Assembly (NCBI RefSeq): GCF_042682745.1 | Contig: NZ_JBHUIO010000005.1 | Coordinates: 1,302,001 to 1,366,000, forward strand | DNA from: Tumebacillus_A lipolyticus | Lineage (GTDB): Bacteria; Bacillota; Bacilli; Tumebacillales; Tumebacillaceae | DNA: 64,000 bases | Direction: 5' to 3' | Shown here: piece by piece, positions 25,023-33,867 of the stretch | Position numbering within the stretch: the stretch's first letter is position 1 | Layout: each line of letters begins with the position of its first letter | Translations under genes and position numbers: made by a program | The notes under the pieces: generated by a model | Databases searched by the model: none | Told to the model about the DNA's origin: nothing | What the model saw: only the letters and a program-made list of their open reading frames with translations

Positions 25023-25915
25023 CGCTCGTCGAGGATCTCCAAAAAGTAGGTCGCCTTCTGCACCGTTTCCTGCCAACCGGAAAGCCCATCCTCGATCAGC
25101 CACGATGCGGACAGCATCAGCTGGGCGAACCCCCAACCGACCACTCGCTCCCGCTCCAAACCAAGCTCTGCGCAGACGACTTCGATGCGCCGCAGCAAGT
25201 TCGCCTTCCCCTGAAGGTAGTTGTGCAAATAGGAGAACGGCTCGAAACAAGGATCGCCGATCACGCCTTTCGGATCGATCGCCACCCACGCTCCGCCACC
25301 TGCTGAGAGGATGTTGTCATGGTGCAGATCTCCGTGCAACAGGACGCTTTCCTCCGTCGTCTCGATCAGCTGCTGATAGAGTTGCTCCGCCCGCTCCACC
25401 ATCGCAGCGGAAAGCGGGCCGCAGCCGCCTGCGAATCGTTCGCGCAGACGCTTAAAGCCTTGCGCCCAGTTGGCCAAAGTCGGGAACTCTCCACCGCTTG
25501 GCAGCTCTCGCTTCATTTTGCGCACGACGCTTGTGAAGATGCGGGTGGCGCGATCCTCTTCTCCCTCTGCGGACAGCGGAGTTCCTGGGCGCACGCGCTC
25601 CAAGAGCAGCGCCCCGAGCTGCCGATCGGCAGCGAAACACCGGACAAACCCCTTCCCATCAAAATGCTCGATCGCATCGATCTCCCGGTTCAACTCCTCA
25701 TTCGGCACGCTCAGCTTGAGGACCACTTCCCGCCCGCTGCGATCGACCGCCTGTAGCACCACGTTGTAGGTCAGGTTGGGGAAAGGAGCTTGCACTTCGA
25801 TCTGAAAGCGCCGTTCACAGCTGGCGATCACCTCCGCCAACCGAGAGATCCAGTCGGCGCCCCGCTCGCCATGCACGCCGCTGATCGTGTGTGCCAGGTG
25901 TGGGGGTAAAATCAT
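25019..25915 (-). CDS. aminoglycoside/streptomycin 6-kinase-like phosphotransferase
   Basis: About 298 residues. Follows the APH(6)/hydroxyurea-kinase pattern: a nucleotide-binding lysine in VVLKLSVPNEEL, LLLERVRPGTPL, the catalytic loop VLLHGDLHHDNIL and the metal-binding VAIDPKGVIGDPCFE. This family phosphorylates streptomycin or related compounds; the actual substrate in an environmental organism may be different. The ATG at 25915 follows GGAGGTGGACAGG; upstream in-frame starts lack this. The position opposite an M23 gene gives no functional clue. Confidence 0.85.
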   Translation of the reverse strand: MILPPHLAHTISGVHGERGADWISRLAEVIASCERRFQIEVQAPFPNLTYNVVLQAVDRSGREVVLKLSVPNEELNREIDAIEHFDGKGFVRCFAADRQLGALLLERVRPGTPLSAEGEEDRATRIFTSVVRKMKRELPSGGEFPTLANWAQGFKRLRERFAGGCGPLSAAMVERAEQLYQQLIETTEESVLLHGDLHHDNILSAGGGAWVAIDPKGVIGDPCFEPFSYLHNYLQGKANLLRRIEVVCAELGLERERVVGWGFAQLMLSASWLIEDGLSGWQETVQKATYFLEILDER

Positions 25916-25935
25916 CCTGTCCACCTCCATGATCA

Positions 25936-25965
25936 GAAAAAGCCCTTGTCCTGCAAGGGCTTTTG
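25936..25965 (-). terminator. terminator of the zincin-like gene
   Basis: Stem AAAAGCCCTTG (25938-25948) / CAAGGGCTTTT (25954-25964) with the A-run giving TTTTTCTG on the minus strand. Confidence 0.88.
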
Positions 25966-25973
25966 TCTGTTCA

Positions 25974-27653
25974 TTATACTTTAAAGTAGTCCTCAATTAT
26001 CTCCACATTGCCCCATTCCGGGAATTTTACCGGAGGGATCATCGATTCCATCTCGGCCAGCGCTTTGAGCTGATAAGGATCGCGGAATGGCAACAATCGC
26101 TTCAGATCGTCAGGCACTTTCGCTTCAAAGTCTGTCGGTTGTATCCCTCGAAGCACGATCGCCGCCTGAAGCGGATCTTTCTCCAGCAAATTGAGCGTCT
26201 TCGCTGGATCGCTTAAAAACTCCATGCTCATCGACATCACTTCTGTGTTTCCTGAATCGTAATATTTTGCCGAGTAGTTTTTCGTTGCGGGCATCTCCCC
26301 TTTAAACTTTGCCTCATCCCCAAATTCTTGATCTAAAAAGCTTGGGAAAAGCGGGTTGATCTTTTCTAACACATCTCGATGATCCCCTTTGTCCACCGCA
26401 TTTTGATGCCTCATCCGCAGCAGGTCTTGGATGTCCAACCAGACGTCTGTCGGCAGAAAATATTCGAGTTGGTGTCCAATCTCGTGCACGATGACCGCAA
26501 TCTTCTCTTTAAATGCGATGTCAATCTGCCGAGTGCTGCGATTGGAGTAGGCGCGGAATCCTGCGAGATCGCTCAATTTTAAATGGCGAAGCGCCTCCAG
26601 CTTGGACGGGTCTTTGTTCACGACGACGTTGGGAACAGGAACTTTCTCCAGTTGGCCGCTTTCCACCATGTTGATGATCTTGACAAACGCTTGGACGATG
26701 CGATCTTTCGTGTCATTATCGACTGACGAACCATCCTGACTGTCATAGTTTGGCGGAAACCAGTTCGGCGCACTTGGATTGCTTACCGCTCTCACCTTGT
26801 CATCGACCGCGCCCGATAGGATGTCCTGAATCACATCCATGTTTAATAGATGATCTGTGAGCGCCTTTTTCTCATCAGGGTCTAATTCGCGGAGCTGGTT
26901 TTTGCTTTCGTGGCGATCGAGGTACGCTCTGGCAGCCGCTCGATAATCGATCGCTCGATTCCCATGATCCGCATCTGTGAGCGCTTCGCGCAGTTCAGGG
27001 TTATTGATTCGCGTCTCATCCAACAATAAGCCCAGCCGTGCGTTGCGCACCGCAGCTTCCACGGTGCTCTCCACGTTGGTCATCACGAGGTCCAGATCAT
27101 ATTGCTGTTGGATCCCAGGCGTGGCCTGCCACAGGTTTCTCGTTTCAACCATCACTTTGTCGCGAAGCATCTGCAATCCGATCTCATCTTTGAAGGGCAC
27201 TGCGAGGATCGCCTTTAAAATCGCCTGCTTCGCAACCTGGATCAACGTTTGCGGAGGGACTGCCATATTGACATTTGAAGCAAATACCAGCAAAAAGTGT
27301 TCGATCGCATTGAAGATCTCATCTTCTTGATACATATTGGATTCTTCGCCAGCCATCGTGCTAAAGCGGCGGGCCAATAGCGTTTCGACCGAATCGGGTG
27401 TTTCACCCGGCTTTTTGTTCAATTGAATCGGCGTAGCGGGAAGCCCTGCCGAGGCAGAATACATCATCTGCCGATTGCGCAACATCTGCATCACCGCTTG
27501 ATTGCCGACCGCCTTTTGCATTTGGAGAATTCGGTTGGCCGTCATTCCACCACCCTGAAGCGAGAGGGTGGGCGCCTGCGCTCGTTGGACTGTATTATTT
27601 GGGGTGGAGCGATCATTTGTTGCCATGCTCTGCTTCTGTTGAAAGCGACCCAT
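25974..27653 (-). CDS. zincin-like protein with DUF4157-type N-terminal motif, possible injection-system cargo
   Basis: 559 residues, no signal peptide. The first 60 residues are polar and disordered and contain ANRILQMQKAVGNQAVMQML, close to the ILxLQRxxGNQAVxxLL motif that opens many proteins loaded into extracellular contractile injection systems. A helical middle region follows. The C-terminal part has VIVHEIGHQLEYF, a zinc-binding HEXXH at H390/E391/H394, with a possible third ligand glutamate in GNTEVMSMSMEF. This suggests a toxin or effector metalloprotease. Substrate unknown. No sheath, baseplate or AAA genes of such a system occur in the window, so the link is inference. ATG follows GGAAAGGAAGC. 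Confidence 0.7.
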   Translation of the reverse strand: MGRFQQKQSMATNDRSTPNNTVQRAQAPTLSLQGGGMTANRILQMQKAVGNQAVMQMLRNRQMMYSASAGLPATPIQLNKKPGETPDSVETLLARRFSTMAGEESNMYQEDEIFNAIEHFLLVFASNVNMAVPPQTLIQVAKQAILKAILAVPFKDEIGLQMLRDKVMVETRNLWQATPGIQQQYDLDLVMTNVESTVEAAVRNARLGLLLDETRINNPELREALTDADHGNRAIDYRAAARAYLDRHESKNQLRELDPDEKKALTDHLLNMDVIQDILSGAVDDKVRAVSNPSAPNWFPPNYDSQDGSSVDNDTKDRIVQAFVKIINMVESGQLEKVPVPNVVVNKDPSKLEALRHLKLSDLAGFRAYSNRSTRQIDIAFKEKIAVIVHEIGHQLEYFLPTDVWLDIQDLLRMRHQNAVDKGDHRDVLEKINPLFPSFLDQEFGDEAKFKGEMPATKNYSAKYYDSGNTEVMSMSMEFLSDPAKTLNLLEKDPLQAAIVLRGIQPTDFEAKVPDDLKRLLPFRDPYQLKALAEMESMIPPVKFPEWGNVEIIEDYFKV

Positions 27654-27784
27654 CGCGCAGCTTCCTTTCCTGATTTGACATTATATGAATAAACTTTAAA
27701 TTTTGTTATTCCGTTTTCATTATCATATAATATTTTTCGATAATTTGCCTACAAGCTGATCGAGCTTCCCGATCATCCGCGCGT

Positions 27785-27818
27785 AAAAAAGAGACCTCGT
27801 GGTGCACTGAGGTCTCTT
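27785..27818 (-). terminator. terminator of the MFS transporter
   Basis: Stem AAGAGACCTC (27789-27798) / GAGGTCTCTT (27809-27818), then TTTTTT on the minus strand. Confidence 0.88.
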
Positions 27819-27837
27819 CGCGCAGATTATCAAGCTC

Positions 27838-29214
27838 TCACGAGGCGGATGGGGAACGATTTGACCCCCGAGGCAAACGAAAAGCTGCCACGAGGCTCAA
27901 CAGGATGATCACCACTTGCAACCCGAGAACTGCCGAGATGCTGATCTCCTGACTTGTGCCGAGCGAATGGAAGATCGCCAGAATCGCGCCGCCCAGACCG
28001 ACGACAACGCCTGGCGTGAAAGCGTCTGCAAACTGCAGGCTGGCAGACACCTCTCCTTCCGAGCCTGGCTCCGCATAGCGAAAGGCGATCGCTCCGCTCG
28101 TCGGATGGGCGAGGCCGATTCCGAAGCCGGCGATGATCTGACCTGCCAGCGCCAAAAACAGGTTGATGCTCGGCACCCAAACGTTGATCGACATGCCGAC
28201 CAACATCAGCAGCACCCCGACCAGCACGCGCGTCCGCCTGCCTTTCCCCTGATCCCGCGCATCGATCCGCGCTTGGATCGCCGCCGCCGCCGACCAGCTG
28301 AGCGCAGCCGAAGCGACGATCAGCCCGGCCATGTCGGTCGCATACCCTTTCACCTCGGTGAGCGCGAGCACGAGATACGTTTCCATCGCGACATAGCAGG
28401 CCATGAACAGACCGCGCGACGCGAGGATCGCAGGCAGCCCAGAACGCGCGCGGAACGTTCCTTTCGGAAGCAGTCGGAGCAAAGGGATCACCATGATCAA
28501 CAGTCCGACAGCTGACAGCACGATGCCGACGATCTGCGGCAACATGCCCAGGCCGGTCAGCAGCAAACCCGTCCCGATGGTCAGAGCCAGTGCCAGCCAC
28601 GCCCGCGCATTCCCGGTGCTCTGCTGGTTGCCGGTTCCGGTCAGGCGAAGGAACACGGGAAGCGTCAACACTGCCGCCAAGAACAAAAAGGGCAGAATGC
28701 CCCAGAAGACGAATCGCCAAGAGATATGTTGCGCCACCACGCCTGCCACATAAGGGCCGACCAGCGCGGGCAGCACGTAGGCGCTGGAGAACACCGCAAG
28801 CATCCTGGAGCGCAACCGATCCGGATAGCTGACCGAAATGCTCGTATAGACGCAGGTGACGAGCGCACCCGAGCCAAAGCCTTGCAGAGCGCGCGCTAGG
28901 ATCAGCACCGTCATGTTCGAAGCGATCGCCCCCGCGACGATGCCGATGATGAACAGCAAGAGCGAAATCGTAAACGGCTTAGCCAGACCGCGCTTGTCGA
29001 TCTGTTGGCCGACAACCATCGTCCCGAGGATCTGCGCCAACAGATACCCGCTGAAAATCCATCCATATAGCTCAATCCCATGCAGATCATTCGCGATCTT
29101 AGGCGCGACTGTCGTCACCGCCAACCCTTCAAACGCGACCGCCATCACGACCAAGATGATTCCGATGGTCAAGCTGCGAAATTTTCCACTCCAAATCCCT
29201 TCCGTTTCCACCAT
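27838..29214 (-). CDS. MFS drug-efflux-type transporter
   Basis: 458 residues with a dozen or more membrane helices. Major-facilitator marks: IELYGWIFSGYLLAQILGTMVVGQQIDKRG (motif A region), ARALQGFGSGALVTCVYTSISVSYPDRLRSRM (motif B/C region) and GFGIGLAHPTSGAIAFRYAEPGSEGEVSA. These resemble the EmrB/QacA-type multidrug exporters. The divergent regulator gene at 29409 with a shared promoter region suggests local control. Substrate unknown. Ends at its own terminator. Confidence 0.88.
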   Translation of the reverse strand: MVETEGIWSGKFRSLTIGIILVVMAVAFEGLAVTTVAPKIANDLHGIELYGWIFSGYLLAQILGTMVVGQQIDKRGLAKPFTISLLLFIIGIVAGAIASNMTVLILARALQGFGSGALVTCVYTSISVSYPDRLRSRMLAVFSSAYVLPALVGPYVAGVVAQHISWRFVFWGILPFLFLAAVLTLPVFLRLTGTGNQQSTGNARAWLALALTIGTGLLLTGLGMLPQIVGIVLSAVGLLIMVIPLLRLLPKGTFRARSGLPAILASRGLFMACYVAMETYLVLALTEVKGYATDMAGLIVASAALSWSAAAAIQARIDARDQGKGRRTRVLVGVLLMLVGMSINVWVPSINLFLALAGQIIAGFGIGLAHPTSGAIAFRYAEPGSEGEVSASLQFADAFTPGVVVGLGGAILAIFHSLGTSQEISISAVLGLQVVIILLSLVAAFRLPRGSNRSPSAS

Positions 29215-29308
29215 GAAAAAACCACCTTTACCTAAAGAAGCTTCGGATCGAGAAGTAGAAATACTTTCTAAATCTTTTTCTTTATAAACGTCATGGTAGA
29301 GCTTGAAA

Positions 29309-29337
29309 TTGATTTTGTCAAGATTTTTCTTTATAAT
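29309..29337 (+). promoter_or_regulatory. sigma-A-type promoter of the SufR-like regulator
   Basis: TTGATT (29309-29314), 17-base spacer, perfect TATAAT (29332-29337), about 70 bases before the ATG. It lies in the region shared with the divergent MFS gene, so the regulator could control both. Confidence 0.75.
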
Positions 29338-29408
29338 GTAGCCGAAGAGAATGATTGGACTGAGCTTTGCTGTTCTCCATCATGTTCGATAAAGGATGCG
29401 GAAAGATC

Positions 29409-30059
29409 ATGACACGTGAGAAGCCAGAAAAGAAATCAAACCCTCGCACGCGGCAGGAGATCATTCGTCTGCTCAAACAGGAGGGTTCATTAGATGCGAC
29501 CGCCCTCGCCAACCAGCTCAGCGTCTCTGGGATGGCGGTTCGCCAACATCTTTATGCGTTAGAAGCGGACGGGCTGATCAGCTACCAGGAGGAAGCGCGC
29601 GCGGTCGGCCGACCGGCCAAGCTGTGGCAATTGACAGCAGCTGCCAACAGCTTTTTTCCGGAAGGCTATGCGGAGTTGACGCTCACCCTGCTCCGCTCCG
29701 TCTTAGAAGCTTTTGGCGATGCGGGCTTAGAACAGCTGCTCGAAGTTCGCAATCAGAAGCAGATCGCTGCCTACCGGAACGCGATGCCAGCGAATGGCTC
29801 CTTGCAGGAGCGACTGCAAGTGCTCGCCGAGCTGCGCACAAGCGAGGGCTACATGGCCGACCTGCAGACAGAGCGCGCCGATCACTACCTGTTGATCGAA
29901 AAACACTGCCCGATCTGCACGGCCGCCGCTGCCTGCGCAGGGCTGTGCAACAAAGAGATCGAGCTGTTTCAAGCGGTGCTCGGCGAAGATGTCACGATCG
30001 AGCGGATCGAGCACATCATCGCCGGTCAAAAGCGGTGCGTCTACCAGATTACGGGGTAA
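29409..30059 (+). CDS. SufR-like helix-turn-helix regulator with cysteine cluster
   Basis: About 216 residues. A DeoR/ArsR-type winged helix spans the N-terminus: TRQEIIRLLKQEGSLDATALANQLSVSGMAVRQHLYALEADGLI, followed by VGRPAKLWQLT, the wing typical of the SufR group. The C-terminus holds HCPICTAAAACAGLCNKE (four cysteines in 14 residues), a likely metal or Fe-S site like that of SufR. It may sense Fe-S status or oxidants. Start chosen at MTREKPEKK; the longer frame begins with an unlikely MLFSIMFDKG. Divergent from an MFS pump, but the target could be elsewhere. Confidence 0.82.
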   Translation: MTREKPEKKSNPRTRQEIIRLLKQEGSLDATALANQLSVSGMAVRQHLYALEADGLISYQEEARAVGRPAKLWQLTAAANSFFPEGYAELTLTLLRSVLEAFGDAGLEQLLEVRNQKQIAAYRNAMPANGSLQERLQVLAELRTSEGYMADLQTERADHYLLIEKHCPICTAAAACAGLCNKEIELFQAVLGEDVTIERIEHIIAGQKRCVYQITG

Positions 30060-30390
30060 GCACCTTGTGAAGTCGGCAGGCAGCCACCTCGGTCAAAAAC
30101 GGCGCAGGAGATGACAGAGGTCGTTCCTTCTCTGTCAAACGGGACAAGATTTGAAGACTCGGTTTTCAATTGGAAGCGATGCGACCATAGTCTGGTGATC
30201 AACCAGGCTATGTTTTTTTGTTGCACCAAGTTCGCACCATCCGCGGCGACTGGCAGAAAGCGTCGTGTCTCGCTGGTTGAAGCTCATCTTCGCACACAAG
30301 TTCAAAAATGTTTCAAATCGCTGTCGTATTCTGAAAGAGTACAAGTTCACCGTTCCTTAGCTCACGAACAGAAAGGGTGTCCTTCTTCTC
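30060..30390. other. 331-base region with terminator and chemoreceptor upstream region
   Basis: Contains the regulator's 3' region, the terminator at 30186-30219, then about 170 bases before the chemoreceptor gene. No confident promoter boxes and no further gene. Confidence 0.4.
30186..30219 (+). terminator. terminator after the SufR-like regulator
   Basis: Stem CATAGTCTGGT (30186-30196) / ACCAGGCTATG (30202-30212) with one wobble, followed by seven T. Confidence 0.88.
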
Positions 30391-31911
30391 ATGCAAGACA
30401 AGAAAAATAAACTGATGCTCCTCTTGTCAGGTACGGCAGTTCTGCTAAATGTACTGATTTTCACCGTAACCCGACTCTTCGATCCGTTCCATCATGCGGT
30501 CGGCCACGGAACCGGATTGGAAAAAACCTCTTTCCTGCTCGGGGGACAAAATGCGCTTTTCTTGCTGCCTTTTGTTTTCTTTTTGGCGGGTGTCTACTCA
30601 TTTTTCCGCAATCGAGAGCATCCCCTGTTGCCTTGGATCAATGCGCTTACCCTGACTTTCGCCAGCTTTTCGATGATCAGCGGCAGCGGTGGTGCTGTCG
30701 AGTTTCACTTTTCGATCTTTATGGTGATCGCCGCAGCCGCCTATTATGAAAACGTACGAATTATCTCGATGATGACCGGTCTCTTTGCCATTCAACATCT
30801 GCTCGGGTTTTTTGTCACCCCTCAGCTCGTGTTCGGCACAGATCAATATTCCTTCCTCATGCTGCTCATTCATGCGATGTTCCTGATCCTGACCTCCAGC
30901 GCAACGATCTTGCAGATTCACTCGAAGCGAAAGATTACAGCGCAGCTGGAAGCGGAGAAACAGCGCAAAGCAAACAACCTCTACGATCTGATTCGCGATG
31001 TAAAATCGTTGTCCGATCACATCCGCTCCACCTCGCGCGTTGTTTCTTCCAAATCGGAAACGAATGTGCAGACCAACCAAGAGATGCGTCACGCTTTCAA
31101 AGAGGTCACCGCCGGACTGGAAAACCAGATCGTTTCGATCGAGCAGATGGAGGCCAATCTGCAAAACATCGATCGCTCGATTCAAACCGCTCTTGAGTCA
31201 TCAGAAGAGCTGATGGGAAATGCGGACATCACGGGACAGGCGATGTCGGCAAGCCAGCAGAAGGTGATCGGGTTACAGGCGCACAACCAACAGATCTTGC
31301 AGGCGATGGCGAGCATCGTTTTGACGATGGGCACGCTCAAACAATCGGCCGCCCGAGCGCAGGGAATGAGCAACATGATTCAGCAGGTGGCCGACCAGAC
31401 CAATCTGCTTGCCTTGAACGCTTCCATCGAGGCGGCAAGGGCGGGTGAGCACGGTGCAAGCTTCGCTGTCGTTGCCAGCGAGATTCGCAAGCTGTCTGCA
31501 CAAAGCCGCTTCGCCGCCGAAGAAATTCAGTCGATCATGTCGACCATTCATCAGGAGAGCGAAATCAATTTCGCACAGGTGGAGCGCGGACAGGAAGTGG
31601 CCAAGCGGTCGGCCGCAGATGTCGATGCGTTCGCCGACGATTTCAACCAGATGCACCGGCTGATCGACCAACTGCTCCACTATATCTTGACGATGAATCG
31701 AATGATGGGCGCGATCAAAACGGATTCTTCCTCCGTCGCCAGCGAAATGAACGAAATCGCAGCGGTCATCGAGGAAGAGATGGCCGCGATGGAAGAGCTC
31801 TCGGCGATGAGCGACAGTCAGATCACAGCTGCGGAACAGGTTGATGAGGAGCTGTCCAACTTGTGCAAGCTGAGCGATGAACTGCAAGAGCAGATGGCAG
31901 ACGCTGATTGA
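30391..31911 (+). CDS. methyl-accepting chemotaxis-type protein with multi-helix membrane domain
   Basis: 506 residues. Unlike classic receptors with an extracellular ligand domain, the first 185 residues hold about five or six membrane helices with short loops (LLLSGTAVLLNVLIFTVTRLF, FLLPFVFFLAGVYSFF and others), so sensing may occur in the membrane. The cytoplasmic signalling domain has the conserved hairpin tip QVADQTNLLALNASIEAARAGEHGASFAVVASEIRKLSAQS, and flanking methylation helices. It should couple to CheA/CheW. No che genes are nearby. ATG chosen without a strong Shine-Dalgarno (GGTGTCC), so the start is less sure. Confidence 0.88.
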   Translation: MQDKKNKLMLLLSGTAVLLNVLIFTVTRLFDPFHHAVGHGTGLEKTSFLLGGQNALFLLPFVFFLAGVYSFFRNREHPLLPWINALTLTFASFSMISGSGGAVEFHFSIFMVIAAAAYYENVRIISMMTGLFAIQHLLGFFVTPQLVFGTDQYSFLMLLIHAMFLILTSSATILQIHSKRKITAQLEAEKQRKANNLYDLIRDVKSLSDHIRSTSRVVSSKSETNVQTNQEMRHAFKEVTAGLENQIVSIEQMEANLQNIDRSIQTALESSEELMGNADITGQAMSASQQKVIGLQAHNQQILQAMASIVLTMGTLKQSAARAQGMSNMIQQVADQTNLLALNASIEAARAGEHGASFAVVASEIRKLSAQSRFAAEEIQSIMSTIHQESEINFAQVERGQEVAKRSAADVDAFADDFNQMHRLIDQLLHYILTMNRMMGAIKTDSSSVASEMNEIAAVIEEEMAAMEELSAMSDSQITAAEQVDEELSNLCKLSDELQEQMADAD

Positions 31912-31988
31912 TCGCCTCGCTGAACCGACTTCTCACGTCTCGATGGAGCACCGCTTGAAAACATGGCAGACTCGATTGCTCAACGTCA

Positions 31989-32023
31989 GAGAGGAGCCCT
32001 CCATTATGGATGGCTCCTCTTTT
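31989..32023 (+). terminator. terminator after the chemoreceptor gene
   Basis: Stem AGAGGAGCC (31990-31998) / GGCTCCTCT (32012-32020), loop with TCCATTATGGA, followed by TTT. Confidence 0.85.
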
Positions 32024-32163
32024 ATGTGCAGAATGCGATCTGACAGAGCTTGCGTTCCGTGCGGGCCAGCTGGGAAGGATACCGACCGCCCCACGAGAAG
32101 TAGTACGGAGATACAATTCTATGAAAAACCCATATCGAGGCGTGACCGAAACGGGGTGCAGAT

Positions 32164-33828
32164 ATGATCGATTATCAGCAGATCAATATGGAGCAAAACG
32201 CGATTCTAAAGCGCTACCTGCCTTTGCTCAACTGCGAACTACATACGGTGGATGACTTGCAAAATTGGTTGCGAGATACGTCCCGGTTGCAAGAGGCGAT
32301 TGCGGAGACCTTGTCTGGGCACTACCTGGACTATCAATTGGACTTGAACAACGAGCAGAAACGCAACATATTTCTCTACGATCAGCAGGTCGTTCGACCC
32401 CTGCTAGACAAACTCGGCGGTCTGCTCACTACCAAGATGCTGAGTCTTGATTTCCTTCATGAGCTCGACCCCTCGCAATACGGTTCCTATCTGGCAAGCA
32501 AACGCAACGCTCGCACCCTTTATGCAGTGGAAAATGAACAGCGTCTGCGGGAGGAAGAGTCGCTCAAAGCTGACTATCTGCACCTCTACAGCCAGCCCAT
32601 CGTGCTCTGGGAAGGCACCGCGACCACAGTCGCTGAGATGGACATCTGGTTGCGCAGTGCTGACCGCGACATTCGAAAACGCGCGTGGGCCGCGATCCAA
32701 GAAGCCCGACGACCGTTTCAAGACGAGATTGAAAGTGTGTTCGATTCCTTGCTACAAGTCAGACACGACATTGCGATCGGGGCGGGCTTTTCCAACTATC
32801 GAGACTATGTCTTTCAGAGTTTGGAGCGAGAGTATACTCCACAGGAACTTTTCATACTCCACGAATCTCTCCAACACTACATCCTTCCACTGAAAAGACA
32901 TATCGAGGACGAACACCGACGCGCACTCGGTTGTCCCGACTACCGCCCGTGGGATACGCTTGGCACACCTCAGAACACCTCCCCAGTCACAAGCTCCCCA
33001 GACCCGCACATCCTACTCGACCAGATCGACGCGGTGCTAGATGCCGTAGACCCTTCCTTCGCACAGATTTTCCGACAAGTTCGAGAGCGCGGCAGCTATG
33101 ATCTCGCGGCACGTCCAGAAAAAGCGGCCGGGCAATTTTGCATTCCGTTGCCTGTCAGCAGAACGTCTTTTCTGTATTTGAATTTGACCGGAGGGCCGCA
33201 AGACCCGATGTTTTTGTTACACGAGATAGGTCACTGCATTCATCAGACGTTATGCCACCCACTCCCGCTCACGCATCACAAGCAACTACCGAATGAAACT
33301 GCCGAACTGGCAGCTCTGACGATGGAACTGCTCTGTTTTGATTGCTTAGACATCGTGTACCCGCAACAGTCGAAAAAAGCCAAGCGCGACCACTTGATCA
33401 ACATCCTGTACCTGCTGACCTCCGGCGGGATGATCGACAGCTTCCAGCACTGGCTGTACGAGAACCCTCAGCACACACCTGAAGAGCGCGCTGCCCGGTT
33501 CCAGACGCTGACCTATGCATACAACGGCATCCTCGACATGGACGGATACCATGAGGAGATGGCAAACCAATGGCGCTATCTCCGACACCTGTTCCAATTT
33601 CCGTTCTATTATATCGAGTACGTCATCGCCCAAGTCGGTGCCTTGCAGATCTGGTACAACTATCGCCAAGACCCGGCAGGCACGTTGCAACGCTTCAAAT
33701 ATGCCCTCAGTCTGGGGCGCACCTGTTCCGTTCGCGAGGTCTATGAAGCTGCTGGTGTCCGCTTCTCATTTGAACCCGAAGCGATGCGAAAGATTGCGGA
33801 ACTGCTGGAAGAGGAACTCAAAGTCTAA
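32164..33828 (+). CDS. M3-family oligopeptidase (oligoendopeptidase F-like)
   Basis: 554 residues. The catalytic zinc motif is MFLLHEIGHCIHQTLCHPL (H353, E354, H357), with downstream NETAELAALTMELL supplying the probable third ligand, both in M3-family spacing. Helical throughout, no signal peptide, so cytoplasmic. M3 enzymes trim short peptides. It lies next to the peptide-modification cluster, convergent with its exporter gene and separated by a shared terminator. It could mature or recycle the precursor or its leader, but the opposite orientation means co-transcription is not shown. An alternative start is the ATG eight codons on. Confidence 0.88.
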   Translation: MIDYQQINMEQNAILKRYLPLLNCELHTVDDLQNWLRDTSRLQEAIAETLSGHYLDYQLDLNNEQKRNIFLYDQQVVRPLLDKLGGLLTTKMLSLDFLHELDPSQYGSYLASKRNARTLYAVENEQRLREEESLKADYLHLYSQPIVLWEGTATTVAEMDIWLRSADRDIRKRAWAAIQEARRPFQDEIESVFDSLLQVRHDIAIGAGFSNYRDYVFQSLEREYTPQELFILHESLQHYILPLKRHIEDEHRRALGCPDYRPWDTLGTPQNTSPVTSSPDPHILLDQIDAVLDAVDPSFAQIFRQVRERGSYDLAARPEKAAGQFCIPLPVSRTSFLYLNLTGGPQDPMFLLHEIGHCIHQTLCHPLPLTHHKQLPNETAELAALTMELLCFDCLDIVYPQQSKKAKRDHLINILYLLTSGGMIDSFQHWLYENPQHTPEERAARFQTLTYAYNGILDMDGYHEEMANQWRYLRHLFQFPFYYIEYVIAQVGALQIWYNYRQDPAGTLQRFKYALSLGRTCSVREVYEAAGVRFSFEPEAMRKIAELLEEELKV

Positions 33829-33867
33829 AAAGAACAGGCTTCCAAATTGGAGGCCTGTCCCTTTTTC
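33829..33867. terminator. bidirectional terminator between the M3 peptidase and the MFS exporter
   Basis: Stem 33834-33843 / 33849-33858 (ACAGGCTTCC with GGAGGCCTGT, one mismatch) with an A-run before it and CTTTTTC after it. Confidence 0.85.
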
